Origin: JAICKM01 sp035693165 | GTDB lineage: Bacteria > Chloroflexota > Chloroflexia > QHBQ01 > JAICKM01 | Assembly: GCA_035693165.1 (NCBI GenBank) | Contig: DASSGZ010000094.1 | Coordinates: 1 to 14,024 of the forward strand | Length of the DNA stretch: 14,024 nucleotides | Direction of reading: 5' to 3' | Shown here: positions 7,436 through 13,945 of the stretch, in pieces | Layout: every line of letters starts with the position of its first letter | How positions within the stretch are numbered: the stretch's first letter is position 1 | Translations under genes and position numbers: made by a program | Notes under the pieces: model-generated | What the model was told of the DNA's origin: nothing | Database searches by the model: none | What the model saw: only the letters and a program-made list of their open reading frames with translations

Positions 7436-7510
7436 TAGCGTTAATCCGATTGTAAGCAGCTATCAGTCCTATAGAGGTCCTACAAAACGATAAGGATTGG
7501 CCAGGTGGAC

Positions 7511-7546
7511 CGGCGGGCCGCCGCCGGGGAGATGCGCGGCCCGCCG
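7511..7546 (-). terminator. GC-rich hairpin after the cystathionine enzyme gene
   Basis: An 11-bp perfect stem (7511-7521 with 7536-7546) and a 14-base loop start 9 bases past the stop codon of the cystathionine gene. No T-run follows directly on the minus strand, so it is not a textbook intrinsic terminator. The position fits transcript 3'-end formation or stabilisation, which would separate this gene from the eCIS promoter about 75 bp further on. Confidence 0.45.
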
Positions 7547-7554
7547 ATTCGGGC

Positions 7555-8721
7555 TCAGGCCAGAGCCTGTTCCAGGTCGCGCACCAGGTCGTCGCCGGAC
7601 TCGATGCCGACGCTGAGGCGGATCAGGTTGTCGGGCACCTCCAGCGGCGAGTTGGCGACGCTGGCGTGGGTCATGACGGCGGGAAGTTCGATCAGGCTTT
7701 CGACGCCGCCCAGGCTCTCGGCCAGGGCGAAGAGGCGGGTCTTTTCCACGACGGCCGCCGCCGCAGCCTTGCCGCCGCGCACGTCGAACGAGATCATGCC
7801 GCCGAAGCAGCGCATCTGCCGCCGGGCCAGTTCGTACTGCGGGCCGCTTTCGAGGCCGGGGTAGCGCACCGTCTCCACGCGCGGGTGCGTGCTGAGGAAC
7901 TGGGCGATGCGCAGGGCGTTGGCCTCGTGGGCACGCATGCGCACGGCCAGCGTCTTGATCCCGCGCAAGACGAGCCAGGAGTCGAACGGGCCGGGCGTCG
8001 CGCCGATCGCGTTTTGCAGGTATTTCAGCCGCTCGTACCACGCGTCGTCGTTCAGCAAGATCGCGCCGCCGACAGTATCGCTGTGGCCGCCGAGGTATTT
8101 GGTGGTGCTGTGGACAACCAGGTCGGCGCCGAGCAACAGCGGTTGCTGGCCGAACGGCGAGGCGAAGGTGTTATCCACGATGACCCGTCCACCGTTGGCG
8201 TGCGTCCGCGCCGACACGGCGGCGATATCGATCAGCTTCATGAGCGGGTTGCTGGGCGTCTCCAGCCAGGCGGCGCGGGTATTGTCGCGCCAGTGGGCGT
8301 CGATGCTCGCCGGGTCGGTCATGTCGATGTAGCTGAAGTCGAGCCCGTATTCGCGCAGGACGCGCTCGAAGAGGCGGAAGGTGCCGCCGTACACGTCGTT
8401 CGCCACTAGCAGGTGATCGCCCGGCTTGAACGTGTGCATCAACGTCGTTTCCGCGCCCATGCCGGTGGCGAAGCCGAGGCCATGGCGGGCGCCTTCCAAC
8501 GCGGCCAGGCATTCTTCGAGGGCCGTGCGCGTGGGGTTGCCGGTGCGCCCGTACTCATAGCCTTTGTGCTGCCCCAGCGCTTCCTGCACGAAGGTGGAGG
8601 TCTGATAGATCGGCACGATCACCGCGCCGGTGGCGGGATCGGGGGCCTGCCCGGCGTGGATGGCGAGGGTCTCAAATCCGTAGCCCCCGGCCTCGTCGCC
8701 GGGAGAGTTGTCGTGACTCAT
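7555..8721 (-). CDS. Cystathionine gamma-synthase/gamma-lyase family PLP enzyme
   Basis: A 388-residue Cys/Met-metabolism PLP enzyme of normal full length. The PLP lysine is K208 in STTKYLGGHSD. YGRTGNPT (57-64) supplies the phosphate-binding Tyr/Arg of the partner subunit, D183 in VDNTFASP contacts the pyridine nitrogen, and SNP at 157-159 is also conserved. These enzymes act in the cytosol either making cystathionine from activated homoserine and cysteine (MetB) or cleaving it to cysteine (CGL). The active-site loop ESLIELPAVMTHAS has Glu345 where human cystathionine gamma-lyase has Glu339, which leans toward lyase, but actinobacterial MetB proteins look similar, so I give no symbol. The start ATG has AGGAG 9 nt upstream. 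It is a single-gene unit with its own promoter (8810-8839). Confidence 0.93.
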   Translation of the reverse strand: MSHDNSPGDEAGGYGFETLAIHAGQAPDPATGAVIVPIYQTSTFVQEALGQHKGYEYGRTGNPTRTALEECLAALEGARHGLGFATGMGAETTLMHTFKPGDHLLVANDVYGGTFRLFERVLREYGLDFSYIDMTDPASIDAHWRDNTRAAWLETPSNPLMKLIDIAAVSARTHANGGRVIVDNTFASPFGQQPLLLGADLVVHSTTKYLGGHSDTVGGAILLNDDAWYERLKYLQNAIGATPGPFDSWLVLRGIKTLAVRMRAHEANALRIAQFLSTHPRVETVRYPGLESGPQYELARRQMRCFGGMISFDVRGGKAAAAAVVEKTRLFALAESLGGVESLIELPAVMTHASVANSPLEVPDNLIRLSVGIESGDDLVRDLEQALA

Positions 8722-8809
8722 CTGCGTTGGCTCCTGTTACGTTTATGGAGTAAACTAGCTTATCGGTTCAGCCATTCGCTTCGGACCCGGCTGAGAGCGT
8801 ATACGAGGC

Positions 8810-8839
8810 ATTGTAGCCCTCGCCGCCAAGGACTGTCAA
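8810..8839 (-). promoter_or_regulatory. Sigma70-type promoter for the cystathionine enzyme gene
   Basis: The minus strand has TTGACA (8834-8839), an 18-base spacer and TACAAT (8810-8815). The expected start near 8803 gives a leader of about 80 nt before the ATG at 8721. I looked for a SAM-riboswitch-like fold in that leader and did not recognise one. Confidence 0.72.
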
Positions 8840-8850
8840 GGCGCGGCGAC

Positions 8851-8958
8851 GGGCCTAACCCCCGGCCCCCTTCCCGGCGCGGGAAGGGGGAGACGACGAG
8901 CGGCGGCGGGCCTAGCCCCCCGGCCCCCTTCCCGGCGCGGGAAGGGGGAGATGACGAG
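8851..8958 (+). repeat. Two tandem palindromic repeat units
   Basis: Two nearly identical units (8851-8900 and 8908-8958) have a 57-bp period. Each contains an 11-bp perfect stem with CCCCCTTCCCG as the left arm and a GCG loop: 8866-8876 with 8880-8890, and 8924-8934 with 8938-8948. Conserved flanks are GGGCCTA(A/G)CCCCC before and AGA(C/T)GACGAG after. They fill the gap between the divergent cystathionine and MoeA-like genes. Units of this kind recur as intergenic REP-like elements in some Chloroflexota genomes, from memory. Confidence 0.85.
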
Positions 8959-8982
8959 AGCTATCATGGGCAGGAGAATGAG

Positions 8983-10032
8983 ATGCGCGGTTTTCAGCTA
9001 ATTTTGGGGCAGGACGATCCGGCGGCGGCGGCGGGAGCGATGGCAGGAGCCACGCTCGACCGGCCCGACGGGGGCGGCCATCTGCTGCGTAAGGGGCAGC
9101 GGATCGGGCCGGCGGAGGTGGAGGGCTTGCGCGCCCTGGCTATGGCGGCACCGGGCACGCGCGTCTCGCTGCTGGCTCTCGATGCGGACGATGTGGACGA
9201 GACCACGGCGGCGCAGATGCTGAGCGCGGCGTTCGCCGGGCCGGGGGTGACGCTGCGCGGGCCGAGCCAGGGGCGCGTGCGCCTGTCGGCGGCGCGGACC
9301 GGGCTGGTGCGGGTCGCCGGCGCGCGCCTGGCCGCGGCCAACACCCTGCCCGACATCAGCGTTTACACCGTATTTGACGGCACCCCGGTCGCCGCGGGCG
9401 CGCCGCTCGGCGAGGTGAAGATCACCCCACTGGCCGCGCCACGGGCCGTGATCGAGGAAGCAGTGCGCGCCCTCGCGCCGGACGACGGCGCGCCCGTGCT
9501 CGAAGTGCGCGCCTTCACGCCGCACCGCGCCGCGCTGGTGGTCTGCGAGCGCCTGGCCCCGGACGCCGCCGGGCGCATGGTGCGCGGGTTGCAAAACAAA
9601 CTGGCCTGGTTCGGTTCCACGCTGGACGCGGGCGATGTGGACCACGTGGCGAACGACCGCGCCGAGGTGGCCAGCCGGTTGCATGCGGCGATGGACCGTG
9701 GGGCGACCCTGATCCTGGCGGCGGGCGGCTCGACCAGCGACCCGGCGGACCCCACGCTCTGCGCGCTGGCGGACGTGGGCGCGACCCTGCTGCGGCGCGG
9801 CGTGCCGATCCACCCCGGCAGCCTGCTGTGGGTGGCGCAACGCGACGCGGCGCTGATCATGGGTGTGCCGTCGTGCGGGGCCTTCGGCGAGCAAACCTCG
9901 CTCGACGTGATGCTGCCGCGCCTGCTGGCGCTGGGCACAGACGGGCTGGCGGGGCTGGAGCGGCTGGCCGAAGGCGGCCTGCTCACGCGGGGCATGGACC
10001 ACCGCTTCCCGCCCTACGGCGCGCTGGAGTAG
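8983..10032 (+). CDS. MoeA-like molybdopterin-binding protein
   Basis: A 349-residue protein resembling stand-alone MoeA-like molybdopterin-binding proteins. The N-terminal third (about 20-65) has the pattern TLDRPDGGGHLLRKGQRIGP expected ahead of the fold. The middle (about 125-190) has GTPVAAGAPLGEVKITPLA and VLEVRAFTPHRAALVV. The C-terminal MoaB/MogA-like domain has GATLILAAGGSTSDPADPT (GGSTSDP at 248-254, the molybdopterin-binding loop), RRGVPIHPGSLLWV and GVPSCGAFGEQTSLDVMLPR. It lacks the full four-domain MoeA length of about 400 residues. The role is likely binding or signalling with molybdopterin cofactor; the exact reaction is unproven. The ATG at 8983 has AGGAG 6 nt upstream. It stands alone on this strand, divergent from the cystathionine gene. 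Confidence 0.85.
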   Translation: MRGFQLILGQDDPAAAAGAMAGATLDRPDGGGHLLRKGQRIGPAEVEGLRALAMAAPGTRVSLLALDADDVDETTAAQMLSAAFAGPGVTLRGPSQGRVRLSAARTGLVRVAGARLAAANTLPDISVYTVFDGTPVAAGAPLGEVKITPLAAPRAVIEEAVRALAPDDGAPVLEVRAFTPHRAALVVCERLAPDAAGRMVRGLQNKLAWFGSTLDAGDVDHVANDRAEVASRLHAAMDRGATLILAAGGSTSDPADPTLCALADVGATLLRRGVPIHPGSLLWVAQRDAALIMGVPSCGAFGEQTSLDVMLPRLLALGTDGLAGLERLAEGGLLTRGMDHRFPPYGALE

Positions 10033-10041
10033 CCCGGAGCC

Positions 10042-10061
10042 CTGGTGCGGCTTCGCACCGG
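10042..10061. terminator. Hairpin between convergent MoeA-like and HIT genes
   Basis: GGTGCG (10044-10049) pairs with CGCACC (10054-10059) around a GCTT loop, and one more wobble plus one C-G pair extend the stem outward. It begins 10 bp after the stop of the MoeA-like gene. It is followed by A residues on the plus strand rather than T, so it is weak as an intrinsic terminator. Confidence 0.35.
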
Positions 10062-10126
10062 CGCAAAAATCACTCTATAGCCAGGCATTCTGAGATGGTT
10101 TTCGGCCATCCAACTGAGACCAGATG

Positions 10127-10145
10127 CCCCTCCGCACCGGAGAGG
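10127..10145 (-). terminator. Hairpin after the HIT gene
   Basis: CCCCTCC (10127-10133) and GGAGAGG (10139-10145) form a 7-bp stem, including one G-U pair, with a 5-base loop. It lies just downstream of the HIT gene stop on the minus strand. No T-run follows, so termination activity is only possible. Confidence 0.35.
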
Positions 10146-10153
10146 CAGGCGAG

Positions 10154-10633
10154 TCAGAGAGCGGCTTGGATTTGTCGGACCCGCTCCTGATAAGCGTCTG
10201 CTGTCAGTGTGACCACCTGTTGTCCGGGATCAATTGGACGCCCAGCTGCCGGATCGCCATAGTAACGGGGCAGAAGGTGCGCGTGCAGGTGCGGCACGAG
10301 GTTGCCGAGCAAATTGACGTTCATTTTCACGGGGGCAAAGACGCGGTCGAGGGCACGCATGACCTGTACCAGATCCTGAAAGAAGCAAATCTGTTCTTCG
10401 GGAGAAAGATGATAGGGTTCTGCTACATGCCGGGTGCAGAGCAACACGCAGTAGCCCGGCACGAACTGATTGCGCATAAAACGCAAGTGACTCAGTTGAA
10501 GGCGGGCGACCAGATAACCTTCCTCCGTGCCCCCCGTCCGGATCTCTTCGCACGCCGGACAGTCTTCTCCGCGGACCAGGGACGCCCAGTGCTCCCGATC
10601 CATCCAGCCTTTAGGGGGATCTGAACTCGGCAT
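10154..10633 (-). CDS. HIT family protein (histidine-triad nucleotide hydrolase-like)
   Basis: A 159-residue histidine-triad protein. The signature is NLVPHLHAHLLPRY with the triad His115-x-His117-x-His119; the middle His of such triads attacks the phosphorus in AMP/NMP transfer or hydrolysis. LSHLRFMRNQFVPGYCVLL (about 47-65) and HLSPEEQICFFQDL (about 75-88) match the beta strands and helix before the triad. CPAC at 25-28 may form a zinc site as in some HIT proteins, but a second ligand pair is not obvious. The start is supported by AGGAAGGAG ending 6 nt before the ATG. It follows the M28/MBL genes on the same strand after 148 bp with no recognisable promoter. The substrate is unknown. Confidence 0.92.
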   Translation of the reverse strand: MPSSDPPKGWMDREHWASLVRGEDCPACEEIRTGGTEEGYLVARLQLSHLRFMRNQFVPGYCVLLCTRHVAEPYHLSPEEQICFFQDLVQVMRALDRVFAPVKMNVNLLGNLVPHLHAHLLPRYYGDPAAGRPIDPGQQVVTLTADAYQERVRQIQAAL

Positions 10634-10780
10634 GCCAATCTCCTTCCTGCCGTCAGCGGCGATCGGGGCTACCTACGTAGCAAAGTGGCCGTGGTTACCA
10701 TTTGGCGAGCGTAGACGCCCTGCGGACCAAGAAAGTTGGATCTGGGTTGCACCGCGAAATCCTCGCCGGGAACACGCGCC

Positions 10781-11581
10781 CTATTGCGTTGCCCAGGACT
10801 CGCCTTCGCGCAGCACCACTAGCCGATCCGCGTAGGGCGTGGTTTGCAAGGCGGACTCCAGCCGGTCGATGGGTTCTACGTAGTGCGCGAAGGTGTGGTG
10901 GTGTACCGGGATGACGGTGGCCGGTTGGAACAGGTCGATCAGGTGGGTGGCTTCGGTCGCGTCAAGCGTCAGCCGCCCGCGCGGGCCGTCTACTCCCACC
11001 GCGCCCATATGCGGCACCAGCAGATCGGGCCGCCCGGCCTGCTCACGGATCACCGTCAGGCCGTCGAACCAGACAGTGTCGCCCGTCCAGTAGATCGAGT
11101 AGCGCTCCTGATCGGTGCGATACTCGATAAGATAGCCGTTGACCAGGCCCATATCGGCGTTCACGGCCTCGTCGGCGGCGTGGCGGGCGGGCAGCGCCGT
11201 GACTCGAAGCCGGGCGCCGTCTTTTGTGAGGGTGAAATATTGCCACCAGGTGAGGCCCCAGACGGAGGCGAAGCCCCAGCGGCGCACTGCGGCCGCGTCG
11301 GGCCGCGGCACGGCGACGCGCACTTGCTTGTCCAGGCGCTCAGCGGCGGGCGCATCGAAATGATCGCGGTGCAGGTGGCTGACCAGCAGCAGGTCCAGGC
11401 CGTCGAGGCGCGCGGGCGGCAGCGGGGCCAGCCGGGCAATGGGGGCCTGGGCGACCCCGGTCGATGGGTGGCGATTGAGCACGAAGGCGGCCGGCCCCTC
11501 GCCGAAGATGGGATCGGCCAGCACGCGGAACCCGTCCCACTCCACCAGGAAAGTCGGCCCGCCCAGCCATTGGAATTGCAT
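10781..11581 (-). CDS. Metallo-beta-lactamase-fold hydrolase (UlaG/NAPE-PLD-like)
   Basis: A 266-residue single-domain MBL-fold protein. The metal-binding signature is SHLHRDHFD (His69, His71, Asp73, His74). Further probable ligands are His134 in PARHA, Asp168 in WTGDTV, and one of His227-229 in IPVHHHTF. The N-terminus MQFQWLGGPTFLVEWDG and the block WTGDTVWFDGL match the UlaG/NAPE-PLD branch, which hydrolyses phosphoester, phosphodiester or lactone bonds; the substrate here cannot be told. No signal peptide is seen, so it is probably cytosolic. The ATG has GAGGA just upstream and lies 18 bp after the stop of the M28 peptidase gene, so the two are probably co-transcribed. Confidence 0.92.
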   Translation of the reverse strand: MQFQWLGGPTFLVEWDGFRVLADPIFGEGPAAFVLNRHPSTGVAQAPIARLAPLPPARLDGLDLLLVSHLHRDHFDAPAAERLDKQVRVAVPRPDAAAVRRWGFASVWGLTWWQYFTLTKDGARLRVTALPARHAADEAVNADMGLVNGYLIEYRTDQERYSIYWTGDTVWFDGLTVIREQAGRPDLLVPHMGAVGVDGPRGRLTLDATEATHLIDLFQPATVIPVHHHTFAHYVEPIDRLESALQTTPYADRLVVLREGESWATQ

Positions 11582-11599
11582 CCGTGTCCTCCCCGCCCG

Positions 11600-12886
11600 C
11601 TAGCCAATGCGCCGGCCCGGCCCTGCCGCCAGGCGGCGCACCGTGCGCACCAGCAAGTCGAGCGCGCTTTCCATCGTCGTCACGTCCACGGCGTCCGGGG
11701 TGTCGGTGGGCCAGTGCCAGTTCGGCAGGGCGCCGTGCTCGTCAAAGGCCATCACGCTCAAGGCGCGGTAGCCGCGTGCCAGCGGCACCTGGGCGTCGGT
11801 GGGCATGGCATGGTAGCCGCGAGTCTGGAAGTGCAGCCCGCGGCGTAGCGCCATGCGCGTCGCTGCGTCGAGGAGTTCGCTGTCGGCCAGCAACGGCCAG
11901 AGCGTGCCCTCCTGGTTGACGAGCGTGAGCATCCCCGCGCCGACGTTGTCCACGTTGATAAATAATGTGCTAGCCGGGTCGAGTTCGTGCCCGTGGGCCG
12001 CCAGGAAGTGCTGCATGCCGCCCAGGCCCGACTCCTCGCAACCGGTGAACACGACCCAGAGTTCGGCCTTCTGGTCCAGCGCACCCTGGAGGGCGGCGGC
12101 CAGGCGCTCGGCCGCGGCCAGGACGACGGCCACTCCGCTGGCGTTGTCGTTAGCCCCGGCGACGACCGGCATGGCCGCTTCGCGCTGCAGCAGCACGGCC
12201 AGCGGGAACAACAGGGCGCTACCCGCCACCTGCGTGGCCCGATCCAGCGCCTCCGGATCCTCGCGGCGCGGCCCCTGCACCCAGCGGGCCAGGTTGCCCA
12301 GCGCCACAGTCGCCATGGCCGCCGTCAGGCCGACGAACGTGGCGCGAAACCCGCGCACCAGGCGCGGCTGGAACACCAGCGCCGAGCGCGCGCTGTCGAG
12401 ATGGGCGACCAGGATCACGCGGCGCTCGGGCGCACTGCTCGATTCGGGCAGCGGCAGGCGGGCGACGACGTTCTGGCTGCGGTCGTGCGGCAGAAACGGC
12501 AGGCGGGCGACGGCCTCGAAGCCCAGGCTCTCGGCCAGGAACGCGCCGAACGCCCCCAGCCCCAGCAGCGCGCCCAGCGCGGGCCGGCGCGGCGCCAGCC
12601 AGCCGGCCAGGGCCAGGGCCCCGTAGAGGGGCGCATAGGTCCAGCTATAGGTGGTCAGGCCCTCGAACGGCTCCAGCTCCACCTCGTAGCCGGCATGGCG
12701 CAGGCGGTCGATGACAAAGGCGGCCGCCTTGCGCTCGCCTGTGCCCGCCGAGGGGCGCGGCCCGATCTCGCCGGCCAGCAGGCGCACCGTCGCCAGGAGT
12801 TCGGCCTGGGTCTCGTTTTGCGCGCCGGGGCCGCCGGCCGGCGGGGTGTTCTGCCCGGCGGTATCCGCCTGGTTGTCCACGGTCAT
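11600..12886 (-). CDS. Membrane-associated M28 family zinc aminopeptidase
   Basis: A 428-residue M28 peptidase. Metal and catalytic residues are visible in order: HLD at 162-164, Asp247 in GANDNASG, the Glu284-Glu285 pair in TGCEES, Asp313 in NVDN, and His391 in NWHWPTDTPDAVD (the HxPxDTxD-like block). Hydrophobic stretches at about 84-121, 182-200 and 220-234 look like membrane helices inserted between the N-terminal part and the metal-binding core, so the enzyme is probably membrane-anchored. There is no signal peptide. I chose the ATG at 12886 because AAGGAG lies 6 nt upstream; an in-frame ATG at 12925 would add 13 residues without such a site. It heads a likely two-gene unit with the MBL hydrolase. 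It is divergent from the selenoprotein gene. Confidence 0.92.
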   Translation of the reverse strand: MTVDNQADTAGQNTPPAGGPGAQNETQAELLATVRLLAGEIGPRPSAGTGERKAAAFVIDRLRHAGYEVELEPFEGLTTYSWTYAPLYGALALAGWLAPRRPALGALLGLGAFGAFLAESLGFEAVARLPFLPHDRSQNVVARLPLPESSSAPERRVILVAHLDSARSALVFQPRLVRGFRATFVGLTAAMATVALGNLARWVQGPRREDPEALDRATQVAGSALLFPLAVLLQREAAMPVVAGANDNASGVAVVLAAAERLAAALQGALDQKAELWVVFTGCEESGLGGMQHFLAAHGHELDPASTLFINVDNVGAGMLTLVNQEGTLWPLLADSELLDAATRMALRRGLHFQTRGYHAMPTDAQVPLARGYRALSVMAFDEHGALPNWHWPTDTPDAVDVTTMESALDLLVRTVRRLAAGPGRRIG

Positions 12887-13068
12887 GACGTACTCCTTCA
12901 GCGATCGGTTGTGCCCGGTGCACACTCATCCACGCCCAGCGGGTCGTATTCCGCTCCAGCCCGGCCCTATGGCGGGGTGCGCTGGACCTGGACCTGCCGC
13001 GGGTATCCCGGCGTCGTATGGAGGATGACGAATCTAACGGATCTCCCCCGCTGTTCGTTCGCTGCCCA

Positions 13069-13084
13069 TTGGCACACGGTTTGC
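13069..13084 (+). promoter_or_regulatory. Possible sigma54-type (-24/-12) promoter before the glutaredoxin-PDZ gene
   Basis: TTGGCAC (13069-13075) and TTGC (13081-13084) place GG and GC exactly 10 bases apart, as in sigma54 promoters. A start about 12 bases further, near 13096, would leave a 50-nt leader. No good sigma70 -35/-10 pair is seen for this gene in the 260-bp divergent spacer. The match is short, and many Chloroflexota lack RpoN, so chance is possible. Confidence 0.3.
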
Positions 13085-13130
13085 GACAGTATGGGCAAGG
13101 GCCGGGCCACGAACCCCGGCCAACCCGGCA

Positions 13131-13136
13131 AAGGAG
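13131..13136 (+). promoter_or_regulatory. Ribosome-binding site deciding the selenoprotein start
   Basis: AAGGAG lies 9 bases before the ATG at 13146, within an AAGGAGAGGA run. No comparable site precedes the in-frame ATG codons after the TGA (13290 and 13296). Translation initiation upstream of the TGA is therefore favoured. Confidence 0.8.
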
Positions 13137-13145
13137 AGGACAACA

Positions 13146-13700
13146 ATGGCAGCGAATGCAGCGGGGCGCACCCCGGTGGTCGTCTACTCGACCCAGACCT
13201 GACCGTGGTGTGTCAAGGCGAAGGAGTTTCTTTCGCGTCGTGGCGTACCCTATATCGAGAAAGATGTCTCGCGCGACCGGCAAGCGGCGATGGAGATGAT
13301 CCGGCTGTCGGGCCAGCAAGGCGTGCCGGTGATCGCCGTCGACGACCAGGTGGTGGTCGGGTTTAACCGGCCCCGGTTGGAACAACTCCTGGCCCAGCGG
13401 GCGAGCGCGACGCCGGGCGGGCGCAAATCGCTGGGCGCACGGGTGGCCAACGCGGCGACCATCGCCCTGCGCCGCCTCGGCATCCCCACCAGCGGCGCCT
13501 ATGTGGGCGGTGTGCGCCCCGGCAGCCCGGCGGAAGCGGCGGGCCTGCGCGCGGGCGATGTGATCATCGCCGTCAACGGCGTCCCTGTCGGCAACACCGC
13601 CGCGCTGGAAGACGCGCTGAGCCAGGCACTCCCCGGCAGCCGAGTCCCGATCAGCTACCAGCGCGACGGCACCACGCGCCAGGCGACCGTGACCCTGTAA
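13146..13700 (+). CDS. Selenocysteine-containing glutaredoxin-PDZ fusion (in-frame TGA read as Sec)
   Basis: The frame from ATG 13146 to TAA 13700 gives 184 residues with one internal TGA at 13200-13202. Residues 10-85 form a glutaredoxin: VVVYSTQT-(TGA)-PWCVKAKEFL, then RRGVPYIEKDVSRD, and GVPVIAVDDQVVVGF with the cis-proline P61. The TGA falls exactly at the first Cys of the CPxC redox motif, giving U19-P-W-C22. Homology continues unbroken across it. Residues about 112-184 form a PDZ domain: AYVGGVRPGSPAEAAGLRAG, DVIIAVNGVPV, then a terminal beta strand. A Sec glutaredoxin would reduce disulfides or act as a peroxidatic or redox partner; the PDZ may bind protein C-termini. There is no signal peptide, so it is likely cytosolic. 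Alternatives are a nonsense mutation or base error (TGC/TGT to TGA). The downstream hairpin argues for recoding. TGA is a normal stop elsewhere in this window. Confidence 0.85.
13200..13236 (+). promoter_or_regulatory. UGA selenocysteine codon with candidate bacterial SECIS hairpin
   Basis: After TGA (13200-13202) and 15 bases comes GCGAAGGA (13218-13225), loop GTT (13226-13228) and TCTTTCGC (13229-13236). All eight pairs form, one of them G-U. The loop starts 23 bases after the codon, and its first base is G. Known bacterial SECIS elements have a small apical loop with a G in the first two positions, about 16-37 nt after the UGA, so this fits. The base after the TGA is C, a weak termination context. 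The hairpin lies within coding sequence, as usual for bacterial SECIS. Confidence 0.78.
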
Positions 13701-13724
13701 GCAGAACCGGCGCCCCTGCGCCTC

Positions 13725-13799
13725 GTCACTCTGAACGCAGTGAAGAGTCTCGTCACGTGGAGTACAGCGAGGGAGATTCTTCGCTGCGCTCAGAATGAC
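13725..13799 (+). repeat. Imperfect hairpin element, copy 1 of a dispersed repeat
   Basis: GTCACTCTGAACGCAGTGAA (start of 13725-13751) pairs with 13773-13799. Of 27 positions, 23 are Watson-Crick and two of the four mismatches are G-U. The loop is 21 bases. The right arm read on the minus strand begins GTCATTCTGAGCGCAGCGAA, a sequence type I recall as a highly repeated intergenic element in Chloroflexota and some other genomes. It may also act on transcript 3' ends of the upstream gene. Confidence 0.75.
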
Positions 13800-13831
13800 A
13801 ATGACCAGGATGGGGCGCTTACCGGGGGCTT

Positions 13832-13898
13832 GTCACTCTGAACGCAGTGAAGAGTCTCGTCTCTCACTCAACCCGACGGAACTCTTCATCGCGCTCAG
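13832..13898 (+). repeat. Second copy of the hairpin element, more degenerate right arm
   Basis: Bases 13832-13861 repeat 13725-13754 exactly over 30 bases. The right arm, 13881-13898, is complementary to part of the left arm with three differences in 18. The two elements are spaced 107 bp apart. Confidence 0.75.
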
Positions 13899-13945
13899 CA
13901 GGTGGGCGTAGAGTATCGGTTATGGCTTCATGAGGCGGCGGGCAC

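Noticed and set aside
8722..8803. SAM riboswitch in the leader of the cystathionine enzyme gene
   Set aside because: The leader is only about 80 nt, and I cannot recognise the conserved core of any SAM riboswitch class in it.
13200..13202. Reassigned genetic code in which TGA encodes Trp or Gly
   Set aside because: TGA terminates several normal genes in the window (cystathionine enzyme, HIT, DUF4157, DUF6760-like), and the residue required at this position is Cys/Sec.
13290..13700. A stand-alone PDZ protein starting at ATG 13290
   Set aside because: It lacks a Shine-Dalgarno, begins in the middle of a glutaredoxin domain, and the intact glutaredoxin N-terminus continues in frame upstream to 13146 across the TGA.
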